A DNA stretch of 64,000 nucleotides from Bacteroidota bacterium (GCA_016866235.1 VGMW01000006.1:62001-126000); one strand, 5' to 3'; positions 28,574 to 37,271 are shown, numbered from the stretch's first letter. Translations and numbers: made by a program. The notes: generated by a model not told the origin, from the letters alone.

Positions 28574-30016
28574 ATGAAAATACTGCTAACAGGTGCCAAT
28601 GGATACATCGGAAAACGCTTGCTTCCGGTTCTCTTGTCCATGGGTCATGAGGTGGTTTGCTGTGTACGGGACCGGAAAAGGCTGCCTGCAGCCCCATTCC
28701 TCCAACACCCTTCGGTAAGCATTCTCGAACTGGACCTTCTCAACGTCCCGCCTTCCGTTCCCAACCTTGATGACGTAGACGCGGCTTACTACCTGGTTCA
28801 TTCCATGAGTGACCGCCTTCAGGACTTTGAAGAACTTGAAGTCACCTCAGCCAATAATTTCATACGTCTGCTCATGGGTACCAGGGTACAGCAGATCATT
28901 TACCTTGGCGGAATCGTCAACGACCCCAGGCTTTCGCGCCATCTTTCCTCAAGGAAACATGTCGATGAGATTTTGAGGAGCTCCGGAATTCCGGTCACCA
29001 CCCTGAAGGCGGGCATCATCGTTGGATCTGGAAGTTCTTCTTTTGAAATCATCCGTGACCTGGTAGAACGCCTGCCGGTCATGATCACCCCACGTTGGCT
29101 CAACACCAAGATCCAGCCGATTGGTATTAAAAATGTTCTTGAGTACCTGACCGGTGTACTGCTCAAGGCCGATACGTTTGATCAGTCTTACGACATTGGC
29201 GGCGCCGAAGTTCTTACCTACAAAGATCTGCTGCTTCAGTTTGCAGAGACCAGGGGATTAAAACGGCTTATACTCACACTGCCGGTGATGACGCCGCGCC
29301 TGTCTTCCTACTGGCTCTATTTTGTAACCTCAACTTCCTACAAACTCGCGGTCAACCTGGTGAACAGCATGTATGTTGAAGTCATTGCGCGTTCGAACAA
29401 CCTTGGTCAACAGCTGGGAATTCGCCCCGATACCTATCGGCAGGCAGTAGCCAATGCCTTTAAGCAAACGGAAGAAAATGAAGTCATCTCCAGTTGGAAG
29501 GACTCCATGGTTTCCAGCATGCCGTCGTTTAAATTATACGACCACCTTGCTGTGCCGGTCAATGGATGTCTGATGAACAAACAGCAGGTTGAAATCACCG
29601 GCTCTGGTGAACAGGTGTTGTCTAATTTCTGGTCCATCGGTGGCAGCAGAGGCTGGTATTATGGCGACTGGCTTTGGTTGCTGCGCGGATTTCTGGATAA
29701 AGTCGTGGGAGGAGTAGGATTGCGTAGGGGCAGGACCAATCAATCAGAAATCAGCTCAGGTGACACCCTTGATTTTTGGAGGGTGCTGGTGGCCGACAAG
29801 GAAGCCAAACGTTTGCTGCTCTTTGCTGAAATGAAACTTCCTGGAGAGGCCTGGCTTGAGTTTTGGATTCGCGAGCAAAATGGTAAACCGTATCTGTTTC
29901 AGACAGCTACTTTTCGTCCGAAGGGACTTTTTGGAAGATTGTATTGGTACGTTCTGGTGCCCATCCATTTCTTTTTATTTAAGGGCATGGCACAACGGAT
30001 TGTGAATTTTCGGTAA
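28574..30016 (+). CDS. NAD(P)-binding SDR with C-terminal DUF2867
   Basis: A 480-residue protein with an atypical/extended SDR domain (about residues 1-300), starting KILLTGANGYIGKRLLP, with YYLVHSM and IIYLGGIVND, followed by DUF2867 (about 330-480) ending in YWYVLVPIHFFLFKGMAQRI, a region with hydrophobic helices that may touch the membrane. The ATG at 28574 is preceded by GAAGGGG, a reasonable ribosome-binding site. It lies 35 bases after the previous SDR and is the last gene of the photolyase cluster. Such SDR-DUF2867 fusions are widespread but of unknown substrate. It is convergent with the DUF547 gene. Confidence 0.85.
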   Translation: MKILLTGANGYIGKRLLPVLLSMGHEVVCCVRDRKRLPAAPFLQHPSVSILELDLLNVPPSVPNLDDVDAAYYLVHSMSDRLQDFEELEVTSANNFIRLLMGTRVQQIIYLGGIVNDPRLSRHLSSRKHVDEILRSSGIPVTTLKAGIIVGSGSSSFEIIRDLVERLPVMITPRWLNTKIQPIGIKNVLEYLTGVLLKADTFDQSYDIGGAEVLTYKDLLLQFAETRGLKRLILTLPVMTPRLSSYWLYFVTSTSYKLAVNLVNSMYVEVIARSNNLGQQLGIRPDTYRQAVANAFKQTEENEVISSWKDSMVSSMPSFKLYDHLAVPVNGCLMNKQQVEITGSGEQVLSNFWSIGGSRGWYYGDWLWLLRGFLDKVVGGVGLRRGRTNQSEISSGDTLDFWRVLVADKEAKRLLLFAEMKLPGEAWLEFWIREQNGKPYLFQTATFRPKGLFGRLYWYVLVPIHFFLFKGMAQRIVNFR

Positions 30017-30025
30017 GAAGAAAAT

Positions 30026-30796
30026 TTAAGGTTCAGCAGCAAAGTTTTTGAGTGCCGGGGTCCAATCATAGTCCTGGTAACGGATTTCAAATCCACTGAT
30101 ATCCACCCCAAGATATTTCGATAGGACCTCCAGCTGTCCGGATTTTCCGCCGAAATCAGCGGCGAACCACTGCATGATGCGCGTGACCCAGACAATCTTT
30201 TTATCGCGGTCTACCTTCGTTTCTCCTTGAAGAAATCCACGCGCAGCCCGTTCCAGCTGCTGGTCTAGTTTTTCTTCTGAATAAAATGCGATCGGTGGAC
30301 AACTTTTAGCGCCACAGTTCAACGCAAAATGCACCCTGAAATCTGGCACGCCTACTGCCAACGCCCTAACATTTTTGCCGGGAAACATTTGTGCGAAATA
30401 GCCAAGGCTGTATTTCGCGCGGTATTTTCTAAGGATGCCGTGTTCCACCTCATCGAGGGTGAGGGTGAAATCTGAAAATTTTATTCCACGGTAGGTAAAA
30501 ATGGATGACTTGGTCAGCTTGTTCCGAAGGGCAAACACCTGGTACCAGCCATTGTAGAGATTTATCCAAAACGTTTTTTTCTGATTGTCGCTGGTGAGGG
30601 ATTGCACAAGTTGAAGCATGGAGACCTGTCCCAATTGCTTTTCGATCTGATCGGTTGGTTCGCCTGTTTTCACGGCATAAATAAAATCCTGCGAAAGCCG
30701 AATCAGCATCGCCCGCTGGTCGGCGGCAGCGTTCATTTCCCCTCCGAGGACCACCGGGGCGACCAATAGGCATAAAATCAAAATGTTGCGTTGCAC
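30026..30796 (-). CDS. Secreted DUF547 domain protein
   Basis: A protein of about 256 residues with a DUF547 domain of unknown function, recognised by KTFWINLYNGWYQVFALR, EVEHGILRKY and VHFALNCGAKSCPPI (the last containing the conserved Cys-Gly-Ala-Lys-Ser-Cys pattern). The GTG at 30796 is proposed because it directly precedes a hydrophobic export signal (RNILILCLLVAPVVLG). The open frame continues to an ATG at 30889, but that would overlap the divergent gene at 30882 and bury the signal. Probably periplasmic. The family has a transglutaminase-like pattern; activity is not established. Confidence 0.78.
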   Translation of the reverse strand: MQRNILILCLLVAPVVLGGEMNAAADQRAMLIRLSQDFIYAVKTGEPTDQIEKQLGQVSMLQLVQSLTSDNQKKTFWINLYNGWYQVFALRNKLTKSSIFTYRGIKFSDFTLTLDEVEHGILRKYRAKYSLGYFAQMFPGKNVRALAVGVPDFRVHFALNCGAKSCPPIAFYSEEKLDQQLERAARGFLQGETKVDRDKKIVWVTRIMQWFAADFGGKSGQLEVLSKYLGVDISGFEIRYQDYDWTPALKNFAAEP

Positions 30797-30881
30797 TGGC
30801 TGGACTAAAATTGACCAAACATCAAATTTAGGGTTTTTGATTTTGAGCCTTTTGGCTAGATTGAAAATCAATCTTTGTACC

Positions 30882-33800
30882 ATGAACATCAGAAACCTCT
30901 TTTTGCTTTCCCTCTGCCTGATTCTTCAGGTGGTGAGTGTCCAACAACTGTCTGCGCAAGTCGACGCCAAATACTTCAGTAAAATGAAATGGCGCAATGT
31001 AGGTCCGCTGCGCGGTGGCCGTTCCCTCGGAGCAACGGGTAGCCCCGGCAGGCCTTTGGAATATTATTTCGGTGCTACCGGCGGTGGCTTGTGGAAGACT
31101 ACCGATGGTGGACAGGAATGGTCGCCGGTAACCGATGGTCAGATCACCTCTTCATCCATTGGAGCGGTGGCAGTGGCCGAGACCAACCCGGATGTTGTTT
31201 TTATTGGAGGAGGAGAGACGGAACTGCGTGGAAGCATCACCCAGGGCGACGGCGTTTATAAATCTATGGATGGCGGTAAGACCTGGAGACATATGGGCTT
31301 GAAAGAAACCCAGGCGATTTCAAGAATCAGAATTCATCCAACCAATCCTGAGGTAGTCTATGTTTCTGCCTTGGGTCATCCTTACGGAGAAAATGAAGAG
31401 CGTGGTATTTTCAGATCTGTTGATGGGGGCAATACCTGGAAAAAAGTTTTGTATGTGAGTCCGCGCGCAGGTGGTGCAGACCTGATCATAGACAGAAAAA
31501 ATCCAAAGGTGATCTATGCCAGCATCTGGCAGGTTTACCGCAAAACATGGAAGATGTGGGGTGGGGGACCCGACTGCGGATTGTATAAATCAGTTGATGG
31601 TGGTGATACATGGATCAACCTGACCAGGAATCCAGGTATGCCTGCTGGGCCCATTGGTAAAATCGGAATCACCGTCTCACCGGCCGATCCAAACCGGTTG
31701 TGGGCTATTGTTGAAGCCAATGAAGGTGGTGTGTACCGTTCAGACGATGGAGGCTGGACATGGAAAAAGGTGAATGAAGAACGAAAACTTCGTCAGCGCG
31801 CTTTTTATTATTCCCGTATTTATGCTGATCCCATCGATCGCGAAACAGTCTATTGCCTGAATGTGGATTTCTATAAGTCAACCGACGGCGGCGTAAATTT
31901 TGACAAAGAGATCAATGGGCCACACGGCGATTACCATGATTTGTGGATCGATGCCAACAATCCGCAACGGATGATTGTGGCCGATGATGGCGGTGGCAGT
32001 GTTTCGGTCAATGGAGGGAAAACCTGGACGGAACAGGATTACATCACCACGCAGTTGTACCATGTAACGGTTACCAACGATGTGCCCTACCATATAGCCG
32101 GTGCTCAGCAAGACAACAGCACGCTGGCCATACCCAACGAAGGTTGGGATTATATGCAGGCCGGTGGACCCAACCATGGTTGGTATTATGAGGTTGGCGG
32201 TGGTGAGAGTGGATACATCACCCAACATCCAAAGGACAATGATATTTTTTATGCAGGCAGTCAAGGAGCATTACTGACCCGTTACGACCGCAGCAATGGA
32301 CAGATTCGGGATATCCAGGTTTATCCCAGGTTCTTTTCTGGTGAACCATCCAGTGCCTTGCCCGAACGCTGGCAGTGGACTTACCCAATTGTGTTTTCGC
32401 CAAAAAATCCTGGCGTTCTGTACACCTGTTCACAGCATGTTTGGAAAACCACCGACGATGGACAGCGTTGGGAGAAGATATCACCTGATCTCACCTATGC
32501 CGATCCGGAAACCCTTGGACCAACGGGCGGTGAGATTACCAAGGACATGAACGGACCGGAGATTTACGCTACGGTATATGCTTTGGCGCCGTCAAATCAC
32601 GATGAGCAGGTCATCTGGGCTGGTTCTGACGATGGACGGATTCACATTACCAGAGATGGAGGTAAGAACTGGAAAGAAATCACGCCAAAGGAAATTCCAA
32701 AACATTCGGTGGTGAGCATTATTGATGAGTCCCGTCATACACCGGGAACGGCTTATGTGTCGGTGTATCGTTATCAGGTGGATGACCGCAAGCCTTATAT
32801 TTTTCGCACCACCGACTTTGGCAAAACGTGGACAAAAATAATCAGTGGAATTGCAGACGGACATTTCGTGCGGGCTGTGCGGGAGGACCATCAGCGACCC
32901 GGATTACTTTTTGCGGGTACGGAGCATGGCGTATACGTAAGTTTTAATGCAGGTGATGTGTGGCAGCCGTTGCAAATGAATTTACCAGACACACCGGTGA
33001 GGGATTTGGTGGTGAAGGATAACGATGTGGTCTTGGGTACGCATGGTCGTGGCTTTTGGGTCTTGGACGATATTCAACCCTTGCGTGAGTTAAATATGGA
33101 GACCATGAAGCAGCAGGCAGTATTTTTCAAGCCTGCGGATGCTTACCGTGGTCTTGGTCCTGTTGTATTCCAGTATTATCTGGAGCGTCAGGTGGATTCG
33201 GTGTTGATTGAAATATTGGATGCGCAGGGGAAAATCGTCACCAGTTTTAGTGGTAAGCAACCTGAGTACAAGGTTGATCCAAATGTACCCTCATGGGATC
33301 GCAAGCCTAATCCACCGGTAACGGCGAAGGGATTGAATACCTTCAGTTGGAACCTGCGGTATCCGGGTGCAACGGTTTTTGAAGGCATGATTTTATGGGG
33401 CGCTCGTCCACAGAGCGGACCGAAGGCGCCGTTGGGTGAGTATCGGGTTCGGTTTACTGCAGGAGATTATTCGAAGGAGTATTCGTTCCGTGTGAAGCTT
33501 GATCCGAATTTGAAGGGTGTGACGGAGGCTGATTTAAAGGAGACCTTTGATTTGGCGATGAAGATCAGGGATCGTGAGAGTCAGGGTAATGCGGCGGTGG
33601 TTAGGATCAGGCAGTTGCGTGGTAAGTTGAAGGAGGTGGGGCAGCAGAGCACGGATGTGGAGTTGGGCAATTTGATCAAGACATTGCAGGACAAGCTGAC
33701 GGTGTCGGAGGAAGTTTTGTATCAGACCAAAAACCGCAGCGGTCAGGATCCTTTGAATTTCCCGATTCGGTTGGGCAACCGCATATCGGCGGTGCGCAGG

Positions 33801-33971
33801 AGTTTAGAGACGGGGGATGCCAGGCCGACGGAGGGAGCGTATAAAGTCTTTGCGGAGTTGGGAGCGGAGTTGGACAGGCAGTTGGGTGTTTTGGAAGGCG
33901 ACATCAGGGCTGGTTTGCCGTTGGTGAATGCAAGGTTGAGGGTGCTTAAGCTTGCAGAGATCAGTGAATAG
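30882..33971 (+). CDS. Large secreted Asp-box beta-propeller protein (sortilin/VPS10-like, glycosyl hydrolase-annotated)
   Basis: A 1029-residue exported protein. After a signal peptide (about residues 1-26) come many Asp-box motifs of the form S/T-x-D-G-G-x-T-W, for example TTDGGQEWSP, SMDGGKTWRH, SVDGGNTWKK, SVDGGDTW, SDDGGWTWKK and TRDGGKNWKE, spread over residues ~50-750, which indicates one or two multi-bladed beta-propellers. The last ~250 residues are a different domain with a beta-sandwich-like part and a helical end. Proteins of this layout are often labelled glycosyl hydrolase but no catalytic set is proved. Codon use becomes strikingly G-rich after about 33.4 kb. Cell-surface or secreted role, ligand unknown. 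Confidence 0.85.
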   Translation: MNIRNLFLLSLCLILQVVSVQQLSAQVDAKYFSKMKWRNVGPLRGGRSLGATGSPGRPLEYYFGATGGGLWKTTDGGQEWSPVTDGQITSSSIGAVAVAETNPDVVFIGGGETELRGSITQGDGVYKSMDGGKTWRHMGLKETQAISRIRIHPTNPEVVYVSALGHPYGENEERGIFRSVDGGNTWKKVLYVSPRAGGADLIIDRKNPKVIYASIWQVYRKTWKMWGGGPDCGLYKSVDGGDTWINLTRNPGMPAGPIGKIGITVSPADPNRLWAIVEANEGGVYRSDDGGWTWKKVNEERKLRQRAFYYSRIYADPIDRETVYCLNVDFYKSTDGGVNFDKEINGPHGDYHDLWIDANNPQRMIVADDGGGSVSVNGGKTWTEQDYITTQLYHVTVTNDVPYHIAGAQQDNSTLAIPNEGWDYMQAGGPNHGWYYEVGGGESGYITQHPKDNDIFYAGSQGALLTRYDRSNGQIRDIQVYPRFFSGEPSSALPERWQWTYPIVFSPKNPGVLYTCSQHVWKTTDDGQRWEKISPDLTYADPETLGPTGGEITKDMNGPEIYATVYALAPSNHDEQVIWAGSDDGRIHITRDGGKNWKEITPKEIPKHSVVSIIDESRHTPGTAYVSVYRYQVDDRKPYIFRTTDFGKTWTKIISGIADGHFVRAVREDHQRPGLLFAGTEHGVYVSFNAGDVWQPLQMNLPDTPVRDLVVKDNDVVLGTHGRGFWVLDDIQPLRELNMETMKQQAVFFKPADAYRGLGPVVFQYYLERQVDSVLIEILDAQGKIVTSFSGKQPEYKVDPNVPSWDRKPNPPVTAKGLNTFSWNLRYPGATVFEGMILWGARPQSGPKAPLGEYRVRFTAGDYSKEYSFRVKLDPNLKGVTEADLKETFDLAMKIRDRESQGNAAVVRIRQLRGKLKEVGQQSTDVELGNLIKTLQDKLTVSEEVLYQTKNRSGQDPLNFPIRLGNRISAVRRSLETGDARPTEGAYKVFAELGAELDRQLGVLEGDIRAGLPLVNARLRVLKLAEISE

Positions 33972-33997
33972 AGGTTAATAAAGCCTGTTTTTGATGC

Positions 33998-34027
33998 TTG
34001 TGGGAAGCTTGAACCTTATTAGTTTTG
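33998..34027 (+). promoter_or_regulatory. Promoter of the tRNA-Leu pair
   Basis: TTG (33998-34000) followed after 19 bases by TAGTTTTG (34020-34027), an exact match to the Bacteroidota -33/-7 pattern. The first tRNA begins 25 bases further on at 34053. This fits a short transcript carrying both leucine tRNAs. Confidence 0.65.
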
Positions 34028-34052
34028 CGTCCCCTGAGAAATAGGAAGTACT

Positions 34053-34134
<82 letters not shown>

Positions 34135-34148
34135 CTGAAAAGTGTGAA

Positions 34149-34233
34149 GCCGAAGTGGTGAAATTGGTAGACACGCACGTTTCAGGGGCGTGTGGCGCAA
34201 GCTGTGCGGGTTCGAGTCCCGCCTTCGGCACCA
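34149..34233 (+). tRNA. tRNA-Leu (anticodon CAG)
   Basis: A second leucine tRNA 14 bases after the first. The acceptor stem GCCGAAG pairs with CTTCGGC (34223-34229), with discriminator A and an encoded CCA at 34231-34233. The anticodon arm CACGT-TTCAGGG-GCGTG gives anticodon CAG, reading CUG. The D arm and most of the core are identical to the GAG tRNA, suggesting an old tandem duplication; the acceptor stems differ. Confidence 0.96.
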
Positions 34234-34316
34234 GAGATTTTTCTTTTAAGTGATCGGTGGATGGATCTAATCCGCCGGAGTAGTTTCTAGAAATTTTTTG
34301 AGCAGGTCCTCAAGCC

Positions 34317-34948
34317 TTACCAAATCCTCACCAGCTCTTTTCCATATTCTGGCTCCTGTTCCCAAACCTGAGTTTTAAAAGTCTCATCCAGGTCAACGGT
34401 CAATCCGGGAAAAAGTGGACTTTCCAGATTTTCTCCTATGGTGCGCATTTTATGAGGCTGAAATTTTCCTTCCGGGGTGAGGGTATGAATGGTCACTGTT
34501 TTGTCTTCCGGCTGGACGATCCAGTATTCTTTTACACCGTAAGTTTCATAAATGAAGTATTTGTCTTTCACATCCCGGGTTGCGGTGGAGGGGGAAAGAA
34601 TTTCAACCACCAGGTCAGGTGCGCCGACACAGCCTTTGAGTTCAATTTTTGCCGGATCGCAAATAACTATGAGATCTGGCTGCAATACGGTGTCGAGCAA
34701 GCCATTCTTCCCAATAAAAAAACATCAAGTGGTGCATGCAGCACGTTGCATGGTTTTCCTTGAAAGAATTTCTGAAACTCAAACATCAGGATTGAACTGC
34801 ATCGTTGGTGCCTTGCATTGGCCGCCGGTGACATGGGAAAAATTTTGCCCATGATCAATTCAACGCGATCATGAAACTTCCATGAAAGATATTCCAGGTG
34901 TGAATAAGTCTTATCCAGGTTCAATTGGCTGAGAGAGGTTATTTCCAT
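34317..34948 (-). pseudogene. Uma2-family (DUF820) endonuclease-like gene with a frameshift
   Basis: The N-terminal half (34667-34948, starting MEITSLSQLNLDKTYSH) and C-terminal half (34317-34700) of one Uma2-type PD-(D/E)XK protein are in different frames. The family core QPDLIVICDP and APDLVVEILSPSTATRDV is in the second frame. The break falls in a run of seven A on the plus strand at 34716-34722; one extra base restores a continuous protein through DVFFIGKNGLLDTVLQPD. It may be a real inactivating frameshift, a slippage-expressed gene or a sequencing error in the homopolymer. A TATATTTG promoter box lies just upstream on the minus strand (34961-34954). Confidence 0.85.
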
Positions 34949-34953
34949 GAAGA

Positions 34954-34961
34954 CAAATATA
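34954..34961 (-). promoter_or_regulatory. TAnnTTTG box upstream of the Uma2-like gene
   Basis: TATATTTG on the minus strand, six bases before the ATG at 34948. No clear -33 element is seen. If used, the transcript would have almost no leader. Confidence 0.35.
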
Positions 34962-35076
34962 GGGTTGCATAGGATTTATGGTTCCCTTTTGATGAGCGTC
35001 TTTTAACGGTGGGGGTGGGGTTAATAGACTTATTGTTCTATCCAGGGAACACTGCTCTGATTTTCAGCTCAAATCC

Positions 35077-35310
35077 CTATCCCTCCTCCTCCAAAATCTC
35101 TTTCGCCCGCGCCTGGTCCGATTCGAATACGGAAAGCTGGACACTACCCACCGAACTGCTCACCATAGGATAGAGGTAGGCAGTTTCACTATGGCTAATC
35201 ATACACGGAATACCATAAGCATCCAGCTTTGATTTCGCTAGATCAGCCTTCCATGGCTGATCGTATTGCACCAGTACAACAATCTTCTGCTTTGTCATCT
35301 TCTCCATCAC
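35077..35310 (-). CDS. DUF2007-type small protein (putative signal transducing protein)
   Basis: A 77-residue cytoplasmic protein with the compact alpha-beta pattern of DUF2007: an opening strand IVVLVQYDQPWKADLAKSKL, a second strand GIPCMIS, a strand VQLSVFESD and the ending ARAKEILEEEG. In this family the fold resembles a ferredoxin-like or PII-like regulatory domain, but no ligand is known. Translation may start at the first ATG or at the one four codons later. It stands alone between the Uma2 remnant and the divergent deoxyribonucleotidase gene. Confidence 0.75.
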   Translation of the reverse strand: MMEKMTKQKIVVLVQYDQPWKADLAKSKLDAYGIPCMISHSETAYLYPMVSSSVGSVQLSVFESDQARAKEILEEEG

Positions 35311-35416
35311 TCAATTTACACTTTCTGAAACAGCCATTACCATCCTTGCTTCAGACATGAATTAACCCGCTTTTTACCCCCATCGGTTTTGGCTAACTTC
35401 CCCTTTAATTCTAAAA

Positions 35417-35980
35417 ATGAAACGCATTGTTGTTGACATGGATGACGTAATGGCCGATGCCACCGGTCAGTTCCTCTATTATTACCAAAATGAATTTGGC
35501 ATCGTCATCCAACGGGAATCGCTGCATTTCAAAGAAGAACTTCAGGGTTTTCCCAGCGAACATCATGAAGCTGTTTACCAGTTTACCTTCCGCAAAAATT
35601 TCTTTCGCTCTATGAACATCCAACCCCACTGTCAGCGGGTCATGGAGCGTCTTAACAGTCATTTTGAAGTTTTTATCGTGTCCTCAGCCATGGAATTCCC
35701 TAATTCGCTCAATGAAAAGCTTGAATGGCTGGGTGAACATTTCCCGTTTCTACATTGGAAGCAATTTGTTTTCTGTGGCAGAAAATCGATCGTCCATGGT
35801 GATTATATGATCGACGACCTGCCCCACAACCTCAGGGGATTCAATGGCGAAAAACTTTTATTCACCGCGCCTCATAACATGCACCACGAGGGCTTTCATC
35901 GACTCAACAACTGGCTGGAAGTGGAGCAATACTTCTTTGAAAATGTCCAGTCACCAAACAACCAGACCTCAAAACAATAA
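35417..35980 (+). CDS. 5'(3')-Deoxyribonucleotidase (NT5C type)
   Basis: A 187-residue HAD-superfamily phosphatase that removes phosphate from deoxyribonucleoside monophosphates, helping balance dNTP pools. The nucleophile motif DMDDVMAD is at residues 6-13 (first Asp nucleophile, third acid/base), motif II serine is in FIVSSAMEFP, and motif III/IV is in YMIDDLPHNL. The length and motifs fit the bacterial YorS/NT5C family. It is followed 27 bases later by a secreted nuclease, which is interesting as both act on DNA or its products, but a functional link is only inferred. Confidence 0.88.
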   Translation: MKRIVVDMDDVMADATGQFLYYYQNEFGIVIQRESLHFKEELQGFPSEHHEAVYQFTFRKNFFRSMNIQPHCQRVMERLNSHFEVFIVSSAMEFPNSLNEKLEWLGEHFPFLHWKQFVFCGRKSIVHGDYMIDDLPHNLRGFNGEKLLFTAPHNMHHEGFHRLNNWLEVEQYFFENVQSPNNQTSKQ

Positions 35981-36007
35981 GGGCTGTCAATGGTTTATTA
36001 AAAATCA

Positions 36008-36925
36008 ATGGACTTAACGCAAAAGTCATCTGCAGGCAGGCGATTCCTGTATTTCCTGTTTTTTACTCTGTCCATCCTTCAGGGTTACGGGCAGGCTCAC
36101 TCGTCTCAGGAACTTTTCCTTCCATTGGTTATGCCGGGTCAAACGGTGGTTCGTCACATGGCCTACACACTCCTTTACGATGAAGAACATGAACAGGCGC
36201 GATGGGTGGCCTATGAACTTACGGCTGCCGAAACATCCGGTTCAGTTGAACGGGAATCTTCTTTCTCGCCCGATCCCTATGTTTCAACATTAACAGCAGC
36301 CGATGAGGATTACAAGGGTAGTGGCTTTGACCGAGGTCACCTTGCACCTGCCGCCGATATGGCCTGGTCTGAACAGTCCATGAGAGAATCCTTCTACTTC
36401 AGCAACATCTCACCACAATCACCCTCTTTCAATCGGGGCATCTGGAAGCAACTAGAGGAACTGGTGCGTACCTGGGCTGAATCCTATGGCGCCATTCAGG
36501 TGGTCACCGGTCCTGTTTTACAACCTGGACTACCGGCCATCGGCCCGAACAAGGTTTCTATTCCTTTGCTATTCTATAAAGCACTAATGGTTCACACCCC
36601 GTCCGGTTACCAGGCTATAGGTTTTGTATTACCCAATGAAGGATCCGATCGGTCGCTGAAAAGCTATATGACTTCCATCGATGAGCTTGAACAACTAACA
36701 GGATTGGATTTCTTCCATTTGCTTGCCGATGACGAAGAATCACAAATCGAACAGTCTGTTCATCCGGACCACTGGATATGGAGCAGCAGCCATCGCACAA
36801 CCCATCCAACGTCCCCGGTCCGTCAAGAATCAGCGTCCAGGCAATGTGCTGGGATCACCAAAGCTGGTGAGCGGTGTAAGAACATCACCAGAAGTGCTTC
36901 CGGTTTTTGTCACCTTCATGATTGA
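36008..36925 (+). CDS. Secreted DNA/RNA non-specific endonuclease (NUC1) with C-terminal Cys/His tail
   Basis: A 305-residue exported nuclease of the beta-beta-alpha metal type (Serratia NucA/NUC1 family). It has a signal peptide (about residues 1-30) and the active-site motif DRGHLAPAADM (near residues 109-119) with catalytic His and the metal-site Asn in FYFSNISPQSPSFNRG. The nuclease ends near residue 255. After a linker rich in Ser/Thr/Pro comes a ~28-residue tail, CAGITKAGERC followed by CHLHD, with the Cys/His spacing of DUF5763-type mini zinc motifs. This tail could bind metal, DNA or a surface partner. It is probably secreted or periplasmic. Confidence 0.88.
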   Translation: MDLTQKSSAGRRFLYFLFFTLSILQGYGQAHSSQELFLPLVMPGQTVVRHMAYTLLYDEEHEQARWVAYELTAAETSGSVERESSFSPDPYVSTLTAADEDYKGSGFDRGHLAPAADMAWSEQSMRESFYFSNISPQSPSFNRGIWKQLEELVRTWAESYGAIQVVTGPVLQPGLPAIGPNKVSIPLLFYKALMVHTPSGYQAIGFVLPNEGSDRSLKSYMTSIDELEQLTGLDFFHLLADDEESQIEQSVHPDHWIWSSSHRTTHPTSPVRQESASRQCAGITKAGERCKNITRSASGFCHLHD

Positions 36926-36940
36926 ATTTGATTTCTTAAA

Positions 36941-36977
36941 GTGAAACCGGCCCGTAGATCCGGGCCGGTAAATTCAC
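36941..36977 (+). terminator. Hairpin after the secreted nuclease gene
   Basis: ACCGGCCCG (36946-36954) and CGGGCCGGT (36961-36969) form a 9-bp GC-rich stem around a 6-base loop, extended by GTGAA/TTCAC outside with a 3-base bulge. It lies 16 bases after the nuclease stop. There is no long T run, so it is a likely but not classical terminator. Confidence 0.65.
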
Positions 36978-37182
36978 TTCTGTGCGACAATCTCCAAACC
37001 TGACTTTTAAAATCAAACCATTAATATTTTTTGTCAGGGTGGTAAGGGGCTTAAAACCCTATACCAAGTCTATGATTGATATCAACGACAGATCAAATGT
37101 AAATTCCAATTCGAGCCATGATCTTCATTAATGGGCTTTTATTAGGTTACGATAGGTGAAACTCATTTTTTCACCTTTTTTT
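36978..37182 (+). ncRNA. Candidate small RNA between two terminators (unproven)
   Basis: This part of a 372-base gene-free gap holds a hairpin (GGTAAGGG at 37041-37048 with CCCT and TACC at 37057-37065, one bulged A), a 10-base palindrome TTGATATCAA (37076-37085) and ends in a textbook terminator (37154-37182), yet has no open frame. A terminator that far from the nuclease gene suggests a separate short transcript. No perfect promoter was seen; TATTTTTTG near 37026 is one base too long for TAnnTTTG. No known RNA family was recognised. Confidence 0.25.
37154..37182 (+). terminator. Textbook intrinsic terminator without an adjacent gene
   Basis: AGGTGAAA (37154-37161) and TTTCACCT (37169-37176) form an 8-bp stem with a 7-base loop, followed directly by a run of T (37176-37182). 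It is oriented for plus-strand transcription, but the nearest plus gene ended 229 bases earlier and already has its own hairpin. Confidence 0.75.
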
Positions 37183-37250
37183 CGACGTTTTTAGGCTTGG
37201 GTTGAGCAGCTTTTATGCACCATCCAGTTTTTAAGGATGCATCAAAAAGA

Positions 37251-37271
37251 CGATTTCATATTATGAAATCG
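37251..37271 (-). terminator. Terminator for the phoH-like gene (minus strand)
   Basis: CGATTTCAT (37251-37259) and ATGAAATCG (37263-37271) form a 9-bp stem with a 3-base loop. Read on the minus strand it is followed by TCTTTTTG, and it lies 26 bases beyond the phoH stop at 37298. Confidence 0.6.

Noticed and set aside
30797-30889. Longer start of the DUF547 gene at 30889
   Set aside because: It would overlap the start of the divergent gene and place 31 residues before the export signal. A GTG at 30796 gives a normal signal peptide.
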